DNA of 61,799 nucleotides, from contig SVQO01000012.1 in NCBI GenBank assembly GCA_015065325.1, forward strand, positions 1 through 61,799. The letters are read 5' to 3'. The position numbers and the translations under genes are program-made. Positions 1-7,911 of this stretch are shown in pieces; the first letter of the stretch is position 1, and the number at the start of each line of letters is the position of its first letter. Under the pieces are notes generated by a model. That model ran no database searches and had not been told where the DNA came from. It was given only the letters and a program-made list of their open reading frames with translations. The DNA is from Oscillospiraceae bacterium. GTDB taxonomy: Bacteria > Bacillota > Clostridia > Oscillospirales > SIG627.

Positions 1-5
1 TAGAT

Positions 6-71
6 AAATCCTCCGATTGTTTTTTTCGACTGGCAGGTCGTTTTTATCTTATCACAATCGGAGGATTTTTT
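6..71. terminator. Large inverted repeat, terminator-like
   Basis: A perfect 14-base stem (6-19 pairing with 55-68) encloses a 35-base T-rich loop and is followed by a T run. It would act as a Rho-independent terminator on the plus strand for a gene left of the window. The loop is long for a terminator, so a protein-binding inverted repeat or an element end is an alternative. Confidence 0.55.
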
Positions 72-92
72 CTCACCGGTTAACCTTTATTG

Positions 93-118
93 AACCACGC
101 GACTATCGCGTGGTTTTC
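93..118 (+). terminator. Short GC-rich hairpin followed by Ts
   Basis: A 10-base stem (93-102 with 106-115) has a 3-base loop and is followed by TTT. It is the second of three hairpins packed in the first 158 bases. Confidence 0.5.
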
Positions 119-130
119 TGTTTACAAGAA

Positions 131-158
131 ATAGCACCGAGCCAAGGCTCGATGCTAT
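131..158. repeat. Imperfect hairpin
   Basis: Bases 131-143 pair with 146-158 with one mismatch and a 2-base loop. It has no T run, so it need not be a terminator. It lies upstream of the promoter proposed for the DUF4417 gene. Confidence 0.4.
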
Positions 159-207
159 CTTGGAAGAACAGAATAGAAGTCTTTACTATATAAGTTTGAA
201 CTTGTCA

Positions 208-237
208 TTGCGTGTCAGTACTGCTTTCCGATATACT
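208..237 (+). promoter_or_regulatory. Candidate sigma-A promoter for the DUF4417 cassette
   Basis: A TTGCGT -35 and a TATACT -10 are separated by 18 bases. They lie 57 bases before the ATG at 295, which supports that start over the upstream in-frame TTG at 160. Confidence 0.4.
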
Positions 238-294
238 CCGAAAAGCGACGTTGACAACAAAATCACGGAAAAGTATAATAAGGAGGTATCATCT

Positions 295-939
295 ATGAGT
301 GGAGACGTCTTTCGTGCATTTTTAGTAGAAAATGCAGAATACTGTGGAAAAATTGAATTACCGAAGCTGAAAACCAGTAGCGAAATTCCAAACAAAGTCA
401 TAACTTTTTCAAAAGCAATAGCAAAAAACTTTAAAGATTATGACGCTTGGGTCATTTTTTATGAAGATGACGAGCGCTTTGAGCGTTTGTGGCATAATCC
501 CAAAGCCTATCTTGAAACGTTGAAAAAATTTAAGGGGATCATTTCTCCCGATTTTAGCCTTTATCGAAATATGCCTCTTGTGATGCAACAGTGGAATACT
601 TATCGCGGGAGAGCCCTTGCCCATTGGCTTCAGAGGAATGGTATCGATGTAATCCCAAACGTGCGATTTTCCGATCATCGCAGCTTTGAATTCTGCTTTG
701 ATGGCATTGAGAAAAACAAAACAGTTGCCCTTGGCACACACGGTTGCTTAAAACGGAAAGAAGACAAGCTTTTCTTTCAAATGGGATTGGCAAGCCTTGT
801 CGAGACTCTTTCTCCTAAAAACATTATTGTGTACGGTGCTGCGCCGGAAAGCATTTTTGCTCCATGCAAAAACCGAGGAATCAACATTATCTCCTTTGAG
901 AGTGAGTTTTCCAAATCCCGAAAGCGAGGAAACGCTTGA
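295..939 (+). CDS. DUF4417 domain protein
   Basis: This 214-residue protein matches my memory of the DUF4417 family, which is common on Firmicutes mobile elements and phages and has no established biochemical role. Family-like segments are a DAWVIFYEDD block, then a FKGIISPDFSLYRNMP block, then QWNTYRGRALAHWLQ, and a C-terminal VVYGAAPESIF-like block. The ATG at 295 is chosen because AAGGAGG lies just upstream at 280-286; an in-frame TTG at 160 lacks such a site. Its TGA overlaps the next ATG (TGATG at 937-941), indicating translational coupling to the toxin-like gene. Base use is AT-richer than the chromosome further right, consistent with acquisition. Family call is firm; function is unknown. 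Confidence 0.8.
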   Translation: MSGDVFRAFLVENAEYCGKIELPKLKTSSEIPNKVITFSKAIAKNFKDYDAWVIFYEDDERFERLWHNPKAYLETLKKFKGIISPDFSLYRNMPLVMQQWNTYRGRALAHWLQRNGIDVIPNVRFSDHRSFEFCFDGIEKNKTVALGTHGCLKRKEDKLFFQMGLASLVETLSPKNIIVYGAAPESIFAPCKNRGINIISFESEFSKSRKRGNA

Positions 940-1280
940 TGGGCGGCGGTGCAGGTGGAAACTTTGGAAATACTTATGGGAGAAGGACTATATACAATGG
1001 TACAACTAAGAGTGCTGCGCTTAAAAATGTAAACCAACTTCCGCAAAATATTCGCAAAAGCACAAAGTCATTCTTTAAAGGCAGCTCCAACAATTACAAT
1101 AATTATTCAATCGTAAAAAACAAAAACGGGACTTATACTGTTACAATGGAAAACCCTGGAAGAGTTCCCGGCTCAAAGGCTGTTTATTATAAAATAATAG
1201 ATGGCGATGGAAAAACGATTAGAGTATACAAAGAAACCTTTGATCCAAAAGGAAATTTGGTGCATAGAAAGGAAAAGTGA
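939..1280 (+). CDS. Small toxin-like protein with Gly-rich start
   Basis: This 113-residue protein begins with a Gly/Asn-rich linker (GGGAGGNFGN) and ends in a compact basic domain containing NPGRVPGSKAVYYK and a DPKGNLVHRK tail. Such a linker plus terminal domain is the style of polymorphic-toxin C-termini in Firmicutes, normally found at the end of long secreted proteins. Here it is a free-standing gene, with no signal peptide, overlapping the DUF4417 stop by one base. The following gene looks like an acidic immunity partner. Toxin function is inferred from the linker, domain style and neighbours; I cannot name the enzymatic class. It could also be a detached tail of the DUF4417 protein. 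Confidence 0.5.
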   Translation: MGGGAGGNFGNTYGRRTIYNGTTKSAALKNVNQLPQNIRKSTKSFFKGSSNNYNNYSIVKNKNGTYTVTMENPGRVPGSKAVYYKIIDGDGKTIRVYKETFDPKGNLVHRKEK

Positions 1281-1282
1281 CT

Positions 1283-1645
1283 GTGAAAAAAGTATTACAT
1301 GCATTTAAAAAAACAGAAATCGGAATTGCGCAGTTAAAAGAAACCCTGGGCAATGATTTATACAACGTCCAAAATTGCAAGCCGGAGACGGTCCATGCAA
1401 AAGACGTAATATTTTTAATAGAGAAGTTTTTGTCAAAAGAAATCCCTCTTGAGGCTATGCTTGATTGGGTAAACGTTATTTGGTTTACTGATTTGTATCA
1501 ATATGCTTCTTCAGAGGAAGAGTCCATTGCAAGTGTGATGTCCTTCTTGGAAATGCTGGATGAGCCAGAGGTGGAATTTTCAAAAGAGGATTACGAAAAA
1601 ATGATTGCATCGCTGAATACAAATCAAATATGTGATCTGGAATAG
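1283..1645 (+). CDS. Probable immunity protein
   Basis: This acidic protein of about 120 residues is predicted to be mostly helical. Its segments resemble small immunity proteins: a KFLSKEIPLEAMLDWVNVIW block, then an EEESIASVMSFLEMLDEPEVE block. The GTG at 1283 is preferred because AAAGGA ends 9 bases before it; a GTG at 1277 overlaps the upstream stop and is too close to that site. The overlap or near-contact with the toxin-like gene and the acidic composition opposite a basic partner fit a toxin-antidote pair. Not confirmed by any family I can name. Confidence 0.5.
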   Translation: MKKVLHAFKKTEIGIAQLKETLGNDLYNVQNCKPETVHAKDVIFLIEKFLSKEIPLEAMLDWVNVIWFTDLYQYASSEEESIASVMSFLEMLDEPEVEFSKEDYEKMIASLNTNQICDLE

Positions 1646-1727
1646 GATTCATATCTATAAAAGATCGTGCTAGGGTATATATCAGCAAAAGTTCGTCAAG
1701 AAAATATTATGACTGGAGGTAAGAAAA

Positions 1728-1919
1728 ATGAATGAATATCAGTGCATCTTTTGCGGAGAAAAAATGGATTCGGCAACCCAGCAAATTACATCTTTACTTG
1801 TTACAACAAATTGGAGTGTAGAAGCGGAGGAGGAAGATCAGCAAGTATTTTGTCATTTAAAATGCTTGAAAGAAAAGTGTAAGAATCCGGAAAACATCTT
1901 GCTCGAAGAAGATGAATAA
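1728..1919 (+). CDS. Small zinc-ribbon-like protein
   Basis: This 63-residue protein has a CIFC pair near residue 7 and a CHLKC pair near residue 45, a plausible four-cysteine zinc site, and an acidic tail (LLEEDE). GGAGG lies about 8 bases before the ATG. It follows the immunity-like gene by 82 bases in the same direction. Such tiny acidic Cys4 proteins occur next to toxin cassettes, so it may be a second immunity or regulatory protein. That role is inferred only. Confidence 0.55.
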   Translation: MNEYQCIFCGEKMDSATQQITSLLVTTNWSVEAEEEDQQVFCHLKCLKEKCKNPENILLEEDE

Positions 1920-2051
1920 TCATTCTTTCAGAAAAGACAGCCTTTTTCCCGGAAGATCCGGGTTTGCTCCCAGGTGGAAAATAAGCTTTTCGGGAGGGAA
2001 AGCCTTGTGAAAAATCGATTCATTGGAAGAAGGATTACGTTTGAGGACAAA

Positions 2052-2093
2052 AAAAGCCCGTAGTTCCTTGAAGGGACTACGGGCTTTTGACTT
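2052..2093 (+). terminator. Strong bidirectional terminator
   Basis: A 13-base stem (2052-2064 with 2076-2088) is A-flanked on one side and T-flanked on the other. It closes the toxin/zinc-ribbon unit just before the hairpin array. Confidence 0.7.
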
Positions 2094-2109
2094 TGAGATA
2101 GGTGGGAAT

Positions 2110-2291
2110 CACGGCGCAGCCGTGTATATCATCAAAACGAAGTTTTGCATCTCATCAATTCCGCAGGAATTGTATATCATCAAGCCGCAGGAGGGTTTAT
2201 ACACGGCTTTGCCGTGATGATATACCATCGCAAGGCGATGGATGATATACAGCCCCGTCGGGGCTGATGATATGCCAAGCCTGCGGCTTGG
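2110..2291. repeat. Mirror-symmetric array of small hairpins, array 1
   Basis: Short palindromes (5-8 base stems, mostly 3-base loops such as GCA, AAG, GTC, TGC) alternate with a 10-base spacer. The spacer reads TATATCATCA at 2125 and 2173 (degenerate at 2148) in the left half and the reverse complement TGATGATATA, or a close variant, at 2215, 2240 and 2265 in the right half. Spacer pairs are centred on about 2199, so the whole region is one large imperfect palindrome with hairpins along it. It lies immediately 3' of tRNA-Leu(GAG) and its terminator. No reading frame is convincing here. Confidence 0.8.
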
Positions 2292-2293
2292 AT

Positions 2294-2336
2294 AAAAAAA
2301 GAAGTAACTTTTGGTAGACAAAAGTTACTTCTTTTT
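2294..2336 (-). terminator. Terminator of tRNA-Leu(GAG)
   Basis: A long stem (AAAGAAGTAACTTTTG with its complement) directly follows the tRNA 3' end on the minus strand and ends in a T run. Confidence 0.8.
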
Positions 2337-2423
2337 TGGTGCGAGAGACGGGACTTGAACCCACATAGAATTACTTCCACTAGCACCTCAAGCTAGCGCG
2401 TCTGCCAATTCCGCCACTCTCGC
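2337..2423 (-). tRNA. tRNA-Leu (anticodon GAG)
   Basis: The minus strand shows an 87-base class II tRNA with CCA encoded. The acceptor stem GCGAGAG pairs with CTCTCGC. The anticodon stem CTAGC/GCTAG frames the loop TTGAGGT, giving GAG (reads CUC/CUU). A long variable arm and a GGTTCAAGTCC T-loop are present. Confidence 0.93.
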
Positions 2424-2604
2424 ATCGGCAACATTGGTATTATAGTCTTCCAAAAGGGATTTGTCAAGAGTTTTAAAGAAAAAAATTTCAATGCGGCAGT
2501 GTTTTGAGTTTTTTGAGGGAAATGCGGCTTTCACACATTCCTTCCCCTTTCATACACTAGCAATGAACCGAAAATCATTCGGTATCAAAGAAAGGGGTAA
2601 CACT

Positions 2605-2694
2605 ATGAACTGCGCATGCAATCTTTTCAGCAAAGACGTTTTGCTTTGGGTCATTCTGATCGCCGTGGTCATTCTGCTTTTCTGCTTCTGCTGA
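2605..2694 (+). CDS. 29-residue Cys-containing membrane peptide
   Basis: The peptide begins MNCACNLFSKD and continues into one hydrophobic helix (LLWVILIAVVILLF) ending in CFC. GAAAGGGG lies about 8 bases upstream of the ATG and a strong terminator follows, so this is a complete stand-alone unit. Similar tiny proteins (MNC-C start, single C-terminal membrane helix) are scattered in spore-forming Clostridia, which suggests, without proof, a sporulation or envelope role. Too short for a secure family call. Confidence 0.6.
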   Translation: MNCACNLFSKDVLLWVILIAVVILLFCFC

Positions 2695-2726
2695 GCAGTA
2701 CCCACCGTTCCCTGCCCCGACCGGGG

Positions 2727-2764
2727 CAAAAAAGTATGCGTCCCACGGGACGCATACTTTTTTA
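2727..2764. terminator. Bidirectional terminator
   Basis: The stem AAGTATGCGTCCC pairs with GGGACGCATACTT, with A and T runs outside. It serves both the 29-residue gene (plus) and the racemase-ended operon (minus). A smaller hairpin (CCCCGACCGGGG) lies just left of it. Confidence 0.8.
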
Positions 2765-3874
2765 TTATTCATCGGTTTGATATCGGATCTCCACGTGATT
2801 GCCCGTAAAGGCGTAGAGCATATTGGCGTAGCGTACGCGAAAATGCAGGACGTCGCCCGATTTCAGCGGACGGGCATCGGTCACGTCAACGATGGTGTGG
2901 TCACTGCTGCAGCCTACCACGGAAACACCCTCGTCCAGAGGGATCAGATCCCGGGCGGAGGAGATATCCTGACTGCCCACCGCAAGGATGGCACGCAGTC
3001 TTCTTCCTTTATCTTCTTGCTTCACGGTCTGCCCTGCCCAGTTTTTCGTAGAACCGACCACGGCAGAAGCCTTTTCACGGATCTCAATGATCTCTGCCGC
3101 AAGACTGACACTATCCTCACGAAGTCCTTCAAAGGTAACACCGCGTCCGAGACGGATATTCATAGGGTTTGCAATGCTCCCGCCCAAACGAAGATGATTG
3201 ACTCTCGGGGGCATTTTATTTTCTCCCTCACAAAGCAAGAGCAGGTTGATGGAGCTTCCTCCGGAGATCCATTCCAGCTTTCTGCCGATGGCTTTCTCCA
3301 CCTGCTCCGCACCCTGTACCAAAAAGGAAAGATTTTCCAAAGAAGGCAAAACACCGTTGAGGCAAGCGTGGTTTGTCCCGACGCCTTTCAGTCGAAGATT
3401 GGGGAGTGCTTCGCACAAAAGCGCCAATTCCACAAGGTCGGGAATATTATCCACGCCCTCTCGCAGATCCCCCACGTCCAACATCAGAATAATACCGGGA
3501 GTCGTACCCCACTTTTTCGCTTCCTCGTTCAAGGCGCGAAGTCCGTCTGCATCTGCATGCAGGATCAAATCGGCAAAGCGAGCGGCATTTTCCAGATCGC
3601 AGCGACAAGGGGCGCGGGTAAGAAGCGTTTCCGTTCGGGGAAACTGCCGTTTCAGCTCCGGCAAATGCAACGCTCTGGATACGGCAATCTGAGCACACCC
3701 TCCCTCGGAATAAGCCTGCGCGATACGGGGATCCCCGTCGGAAAACTTGATCACACCTGCAACGGAAATTCCGTAAGAGCCGCACAGGTCGCAAAGCACG
3801 CGTGCATTGGTTCGGATGGCGTCCGTATTGACTCTTAAGGACGGAAATCTTTCTTTCATTCCGTTTTCACTCAC
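2765..3874 (-). CDS. Alanine/ornithine racemase-family PLP enzyme
   Basis: This 369-residue fold-type III PLP enzyme is of the Orr/YhfX group, which interconverts L- and D-amino acids; ornithine racemase is the characterised member. The segment GVIKFSDGDPRIA (about residues 40-52) carries the expected PLP lysine. ILMLDVGDLREG near residue 130 and LRLGGSI near residue 230 are family hallmarks. It is the last gene of the minus-strand run, 13 bases after cdaR. The canonical alr gene would be longer in its C-terminal barrel, so I call this Orr-like rather than Alr. Substrate is not readable from sequence; a D-amino acid for peptidoglycan would fit the cell-wall neighbours. Confidence 0.75.
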   Translation of the reverse strand: MSENGMKERFPSLRVNTDAIRTNARVLCDLCGSYGISVAGVIKFSDGDPRIAQAYSEGGCAQIAVSRALHLPELKRQFPRTETLLTRAPCRCDLENAARFADLILHADADGLRALNEEAKKWGTTPGIILMLDVGDLREGVDNIPDLVELALLCEALPNLRLKGVGTNHACLNGVLPSLENLSFLVQGAEQVEKAIGRKLEWISGGSSINLLLLCEGENKMPPRVNHLRLGGSIANPMNIRLGRGVTFEGLREDSVSLAAEIIEIREKASAVVGSTKNWAGQTVKQEDKGRRLRAILAVGSQDISSARDLIPLDEGVSVVGCSSDHTIVDVTDARPLKSGDVLHFRVRYANMLYAFTGNHVEIRYQTDE

Positions 3875-3887
3875 TTTCCAATCCTGC

Positions 3888-5189
3888 TTAATCTTTCTTT
3901 TCGCTTCCGTCGCTGATCAAAACCTTTACGGTATAGCTTCCGACGGCGTAATATTTTCCTTCCGTAGCAGAGGTCTGAACGATCTCAACGGGAACCTCTA
4001 CCGTACCCGTCGCAGTGATTTGAGACAGATCAATATTCAAGTAGAAATCCTCGACCTCGGCTTCATTGATGGTTTCGTAATTACCGCGGATCTTAAAGCT
4101 GAGTGAGGTACCCTCCAGGGTATAGGACAGTCCCGTCTTTTCGGGCGGCGTTACAGCCACGTGCCCCGAATCCAGACGCATTTTCAAGGTGCGGGCAGTA
4201 TTTTTCTGCAAGGTCAGGTCGATCTCAATATCTCCTACGGTTTCCGCAAGACGGATCCCTTCGGGAAGCAGGATCTTATCAGGTGTCAAGGTCGTGGTGT
4301 AGCGGGAGCTGTCAACGGTGGACTCATCCAGCACCAGAGCATCAATGCTTTCCAGTGCATCCACCGTAGCAGGCTCACCTTTGACCAAAACGGTCTGCGG
4401 TGAAATGGTATATTTCATATCACTTTCGCTCCACCAGCCGTTTTTCGGGGTGATCGTCAAAGGAACTGCTTTTTTCTTAATGACGCGAACCTTGACCAAA
4501 ACGTTCTTCTCCGGCATCACGATATGGCGGGAGGTAACCTCGTTACCGTTCTTATCCAAAAGCTTATAGTCCATATTGCTCTCAAAGCTTTCATAGACCT
4601 CACCCAGATCTCCAACCTTTACCTGTGCGGAAACCACTTGATCCAAAACTCCCTTGGGACCCTTGATCTGGATCTGCTCCACGGCGGTTTCATATTCCAG
4701 TTCCACACCGGTAACGGTATAACCGCCCTTTTCCACCTCCAGATCGACGGACTTGGAAATGGTCTGATCGATATAGAGCGTTGCCGCCTTGGGGAAGCAA
4801 TCAAACAGCTCCGTTCCCTCGGGCACCAGTACGCCGATGGGATATTCACCGGACTGAGTAGCGCCGCTCAGATCCAGATACGCCATCAGATCCGACGCCT
4901 TGATCTTGTTCAAATCGCTTCTTTTCCCAACAAGCGTAATATTCACCCGGTTATCTCCGCCTGTAATGACGGAATAAGACGAGGAAAGGGACTGCATTTC
5001 AACGGGAATATTGGTAAAGGTCTTCTTATAGTCGGGAGCCTCCGCATCCTGCACGTAAAACCAAAGGATCACCGCAACAAACACGGAAAAAAGAATGACC
5101 AGGAAGGAAAAGCGGTGCTTGTCGTTTTTCGGCTTTTCTTCTTTGCTCAGCGCAGGCTTCTTTGCCGCGATCAAAAGGTCTTGACTCAT
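3888..5189 (-). CDS. cdaR: CdaR, YbbR-domain regulator of the diadenylate cyclase
   Basis: This 433-residue protein has a cytoplasmic Lys-rich start, one membrane helix at about residues 27-46 (VILFSVFVAVILWFYV), and about four extracytoplasmic YbbR domains of 80-90 residues each, rich in beta strands. In Firmicutes CdaR binds and modulates CdaA. Its start codon overlaps the cdaA stop by four bases, so the two are translationally coupled. The familiar third gene glmM is not downstream; an amino-acid racemase occupies that place. Confidence 0.9.
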   Translation of the reverse strand: MSQDLLIAAKKPALSKEEKPKNDKHRFSFLVILFSVFVAVILWFYVQDAEAPDYKKTFTNIPVEMQSLSSSYSVITGGDNRVNITLVGKRSDLNKIKASDLMAYLDLSGATQSGEYPIGVLVPEGTELFDCFPKAATLYIDQTISKSVDLEVEKGGYTVTGVELEYETAVEQIQIKGPKGVLDQVVSAQVKVGDLGEVYESFESNMDYKLLDKNGNEVTSRHIVMPEKNVLVKVRVIKKKAVPLTITPKNGWWSESDMKYTISPQTVLVKGEPATVDALESIDALVLDESTVDSSRYTTTLTPDKILLPEGIRLAETVGDIEIDLTLQKNTARTLKMRLDSGHVAVTPPEKTGLSYTLEGTSLSFKIRGNYETINEAEVEDFYLNIDLSQITATGTVEVPVEIVQTSATEGKYYAVGSYTVKVLISDGSEKKD

Positions 5190-6043
5190 CCCTTTTCTCC
5201 TCCCATTCTTTTAATCAGACTCTTTTTCTTTTCTCGGTTCAGACCGAACTCGTTGATCAGCCGATGCTTCAGAACGCGGGGATCCACGTTGCGGTCGAAT
5301 TCTCCGTTTTTGGCAATGGAAATACTGCCTGTTTCTTCGGAAACAATAATGACGAAAGCATCACTGATCTCACTGACACCCAGACCCGCTCTGTGACGGG
5401 TACCCAATTCATTGGGCAGATTGGGATTGCCCGAAAGGGGCAAAAAGCATCCGCAGGCGTGAATTCTTCCCTCGCGGATAATCAGAGCACCGTCGTGAAG
5501 CGGCGCCTTATCATAGAAAATGTTTTCGATCAGATGCTTATTGACGGCGGCATCCACCTCAACGCCGGTACGGATCTCATCGCCCAAACGGGTATTGCGC
5601 TCCAGGACGATCAGAGCACCCGTTCTCGAAGCGGAAAGCTCCTTGGCGGCGACACAAAGCTCGTCGATGATCTTTTGATCCCGACGCTCCTGCCCCTCCG
5701 TAATATTCTTAAGATTGCGAAAATTACCGCCCATTTTCTCCAGCGCGGAGCGAAGCTCCGGCTGAAAAATAACGATCAGAGCGATCAGCCCCACGTCAAA
5801 GAGCATTTCCAAAATGTAGTTCAGTGCGTTCAAGCCAACGAAATCACTGATCCACATTATCAAAAGGATGGCAAAAATACCCAAGGCAAGACGCCCTGCT
5901 CTTCTCTGACGGACAAAGCTGATCACATAATATACAAGGATGGAAACGATCAGAATATCCATGATATCGGCAAAGCCGATAGACAAAATCTGATTCCAGA
6001 TGTATCGGAAAAAATCTCCGACGGATTGCATTACTTCGTTCAT
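5186..6043 (-). CDS. cdaA: CdaA, membrane diadenylate cyclase
   Basis: This 285-residue enzyme makes cyclic di-AMP from two ATP, a second messenger for potassium, turgor and cell-wall control. Three membrane helices lie in the first 95 residues. The DAC domain follows, with the catalytic DGA motif at residues 184-186 and RHR at 216-218, both intact. It overlaps cdaR downstream and starts 20 bases after htpG. Length and motif spacing are standard for CdaA. Confidence 0.96.
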   Translation of the reverse strand: MNEVMQSVGDFFRYIWNQILSIGFADIMDILIVSILVYYVISFVRQRRAGRLALGIFAILLIMWISDFVGLNALNYILEMLFDVGLIALIVIFQPELRSALEKMGGNFRNLKNITEGQERRDQKIIDELCVAAKELSASRTGALIVLERNTRLGDEIRTGVEVDAAVNKHLIENIFYDKAPLHDGALIIREGRIHACGCFLPLSGNPNLPNELGTRHRAGLGVSEISDAFVIIVSEETGSISIAKNGEFDRNVDPRVLKHRLINEFGLNREKKKSLIKRMGGEKG

Positions 6044-6063
6044 ATTTTTCCCTCTGATTTGAT

Positions 6064-7896
6064 TTATGCGTTATAAAGCAGTTCAATGCTGGAATCGATA
6101 AATTCCTGCAATTCCTCCTGTGTAAACGCGCGTTGAGAGATCACCGCGATCATATACACCTGCTTTGCAAGTGCCTTTGCCTTTTCCACGCTTTTTTCCT
6201 CTTTGGCAAGGCTTGCAATGCGAGCGATCAAGGGGCAGTTCATATTCAGAGACAGGGTCACCTCATCCTCCGGAGCAGAAAGACCCGGGATGGTGTTCCC
6301 GTACTGGCGCAAGATCTCCGCAAGACGTCTCTTTTCCTCGGCAAGGGTAATGAGCGCGGGAGTTTTGGTGGATTTCATAACCTCCTGCTTCAGGGAAATC
6401 TGTTCGGGAATCACACCGCGGAACACGGAAAGCAGTGCTTCATCCTCCTCCGCCTCCTCCTCTGCTCGAAGCACCTTATCCAGCTCCGAGTCGATGCGCA
6501 CGAAGTGCACCGCCTTATCCTGCATTTCCATAAAGGAAAGGAAGCGAGAGTCGATAATACCGTCCATTACCGTAACGGTGATGCCCTGCTCACGGAACAG
6601 GCCGATATAGCCCACCTGCTGCAACACGTCGGAGGCGTAATACATCGTATTTTCCTCCCCCTTTCCGGCATTCTTCTCCAAATACTCGGGGGCGGTCAGA
6701 TACTCACCGTCGGTGGTCTTATAGAGAATAATATTCTTTACCCGTTCGAAAAATTTCGGGTCACGGGTACAGCCGTATTCCACAAAGGGCTTCACATCAT
6801 CCCAAAAACCCTCCAGAGCCTTCCTGTCGTTGTTGAACAGACCGCCCAATTTATCGCAGATCTTCTTGGTAATATGAGAGGAGATCTTTGCCACGTAGCC
6901 ACTGTTCTGCAAATAGCTTCTGGACACGTTCAGGGGAAGCTCGGGGCAATCCAGAACGCCGCGCAAAAGCATCATATATTCGGGAATTACTTCCTTAATA
7001 TTATCTGCTACGAATACCTGGTTGTAGTACAGCTTGACCTGCCCTTCCAGACTTGCATATTCATCCTGCAGCTTGGGGAAGTACAGGATCCCCTTAAAGT
7101 TCAAGGGGAATTCCGCGTTGATATGGATATAGAAAAGAGGATCTCTTTCATCACGGAAAACCTTCTTATAGAAAGCCTTATATTCTTCCTCGGTACACTC
7201 GGAGGGATTTTTCAGCCAAAGAGGAGAGGGATCGTTGATGCACTCCTCATCCCCCTTTTCCCCTACGACGGAAAGATAGATGGGAACGGGCATAAAGGCA
7301 CAGTATTTTTCCAAGATGGCACGAACCTTATTCTCCTCCAGAAATTCCTTTTCGTCCTCGGTGATATGCAGACAGATCTCGGTACCGCGAGAGGTTCGGC
7401 TGCCCTTTTTCATTTCATATTCACCGCCGTCGCTGCAGCTCCAGAAGGCGGCGGACGCATCTTTTTCGAAGGAGAGGGTATTGATATCCACGGTCTTTGC
7501 CACCATAAAGGCGGAATAAAAGCCCAGGCCGAAGTGACCGATGATGCCGCTGTCGGCTTCCTCACCCTCGTATTTTTCAATAAATTCCAATGCACCGGAA
7601 AGGGCAATCTGATTAATATAGCGGTCGATCTCCTCGGCGGTCATACCGATACCGTTATCGATAATACGCATCTCGGACAGCTGTTTATCCAGAATCACGT
7701 CGATTCGGTATTCTTCCTCGTTCTCCGCCTTTCCCAAAGAAACCAGTCGCTTCATTTTGGTCACGGCATCACAGCCGTTGGAGACAAGCTCTCTTAAAAA
7801 AATCTCTTTATCGGAATAGAGCCAACGCTTGATCACGGGAAAAATATGCTCCGTATCAACGCTGATCCCACCTTTTTTCATTTGTTCTTCGCTCAT
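6064..7896 (-). CDS. htpG: Hsp90-family chaperone HtpG
   Basis: This 610-residue cytosolic ATP-dependent chaperone has an intact GHKL ATPase site: ELVSNGCDA (N40, D43), DNGIGM starting at residue 80, and GHFGLGFYSAF at 120-130. The second residue pair of the first motif is GC rather than the usual AS, a mild variant. Middle and C-terminal dimerisation domains are full length. It lies 15 bases after a DUF4330-like gene and 20 before cdaA, so it seems to be expressed as part of the long minus-strand operon rather than as an isolated heat-shock unit. No CIRCE element is visible nearby. Confidence 0.96.
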   Translation of the reverse strand: MSEEQMKKGGISVDTEHIFPVIKRWLYSDKEIFLRELVSNGCDAVTKMKRLVSLGKAENEEEYRIDVILDKQLSEMRIIDNGIGMTAEEIDRYINQIALSGALEFIEKYEGEEADSGIIGHFGLGFYSAFMVAKTVDINTLSFEKDASAAFWSCSDGGEYEMKKGSRTSRGTEICLHITEDEKEFLEENKVRAILEKYCAFMPVPIYLSVVGEKGDEECINDPSPLWLKNPSECTEEEYKAFYKKVFRDERDPLFYIHINAEFPLNFKGILYFPKLQDEYASLEGQVKLYYNQVFVADNIKEVIPEYMMLLRGVLDCPELPLNVSRSYLQNSGYVAKISSHITKKICDKLGGLFNNDRKALEGFWDDVKPFVEYGCTRDPKFFERVKNIILYKTTDGEYLTAPEYLEKNAGKGEENTMYYASDVLQQVGYIGLFREQGITVTVMDGIIDSRFLSFMEMQDKAVHFVRIDSELDKVLRAEEEAEEDEALLSVFRGVIPEQISLKQEVMKSTKTPALITLAEEKRRLAEILRQYGNTIPGLSAPEDEVTLSLNMNCPLIARIASLAKEEKSVEKAKALAKQVYMIAVISQRAFTQEELQEFIDSSIELLYNA

Positions 7897-7911
7897 TTCA
7901 AACCTCCGAAA

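Noticed and set aside
160-294. Longer DUF4417 start at TTG 160
   Set aside because: The extension precedes the candidate promoter -10 and AAGGAGG is at the ATG of 295.
2110-2291. CRISPR array
   Set aside because: The repeated unit is only about 10 bases, inverts in the middle, and the intervening sequences are palindromes rather than unique spacers. No cas genes are near.
2777-3838. Long open frame on the plus strand
   Set aside because: It lies wholly antisense to the racemase gene, has no ribosome site, and its translation has no domain features. It reflects codon bias of the real gene.
6133-7797. 554-codon open frame on the plus strand
   Set aside because: It is antisense to the clearly conserved htpG, with Cys/His-poor, low-information sequence and no start signal.
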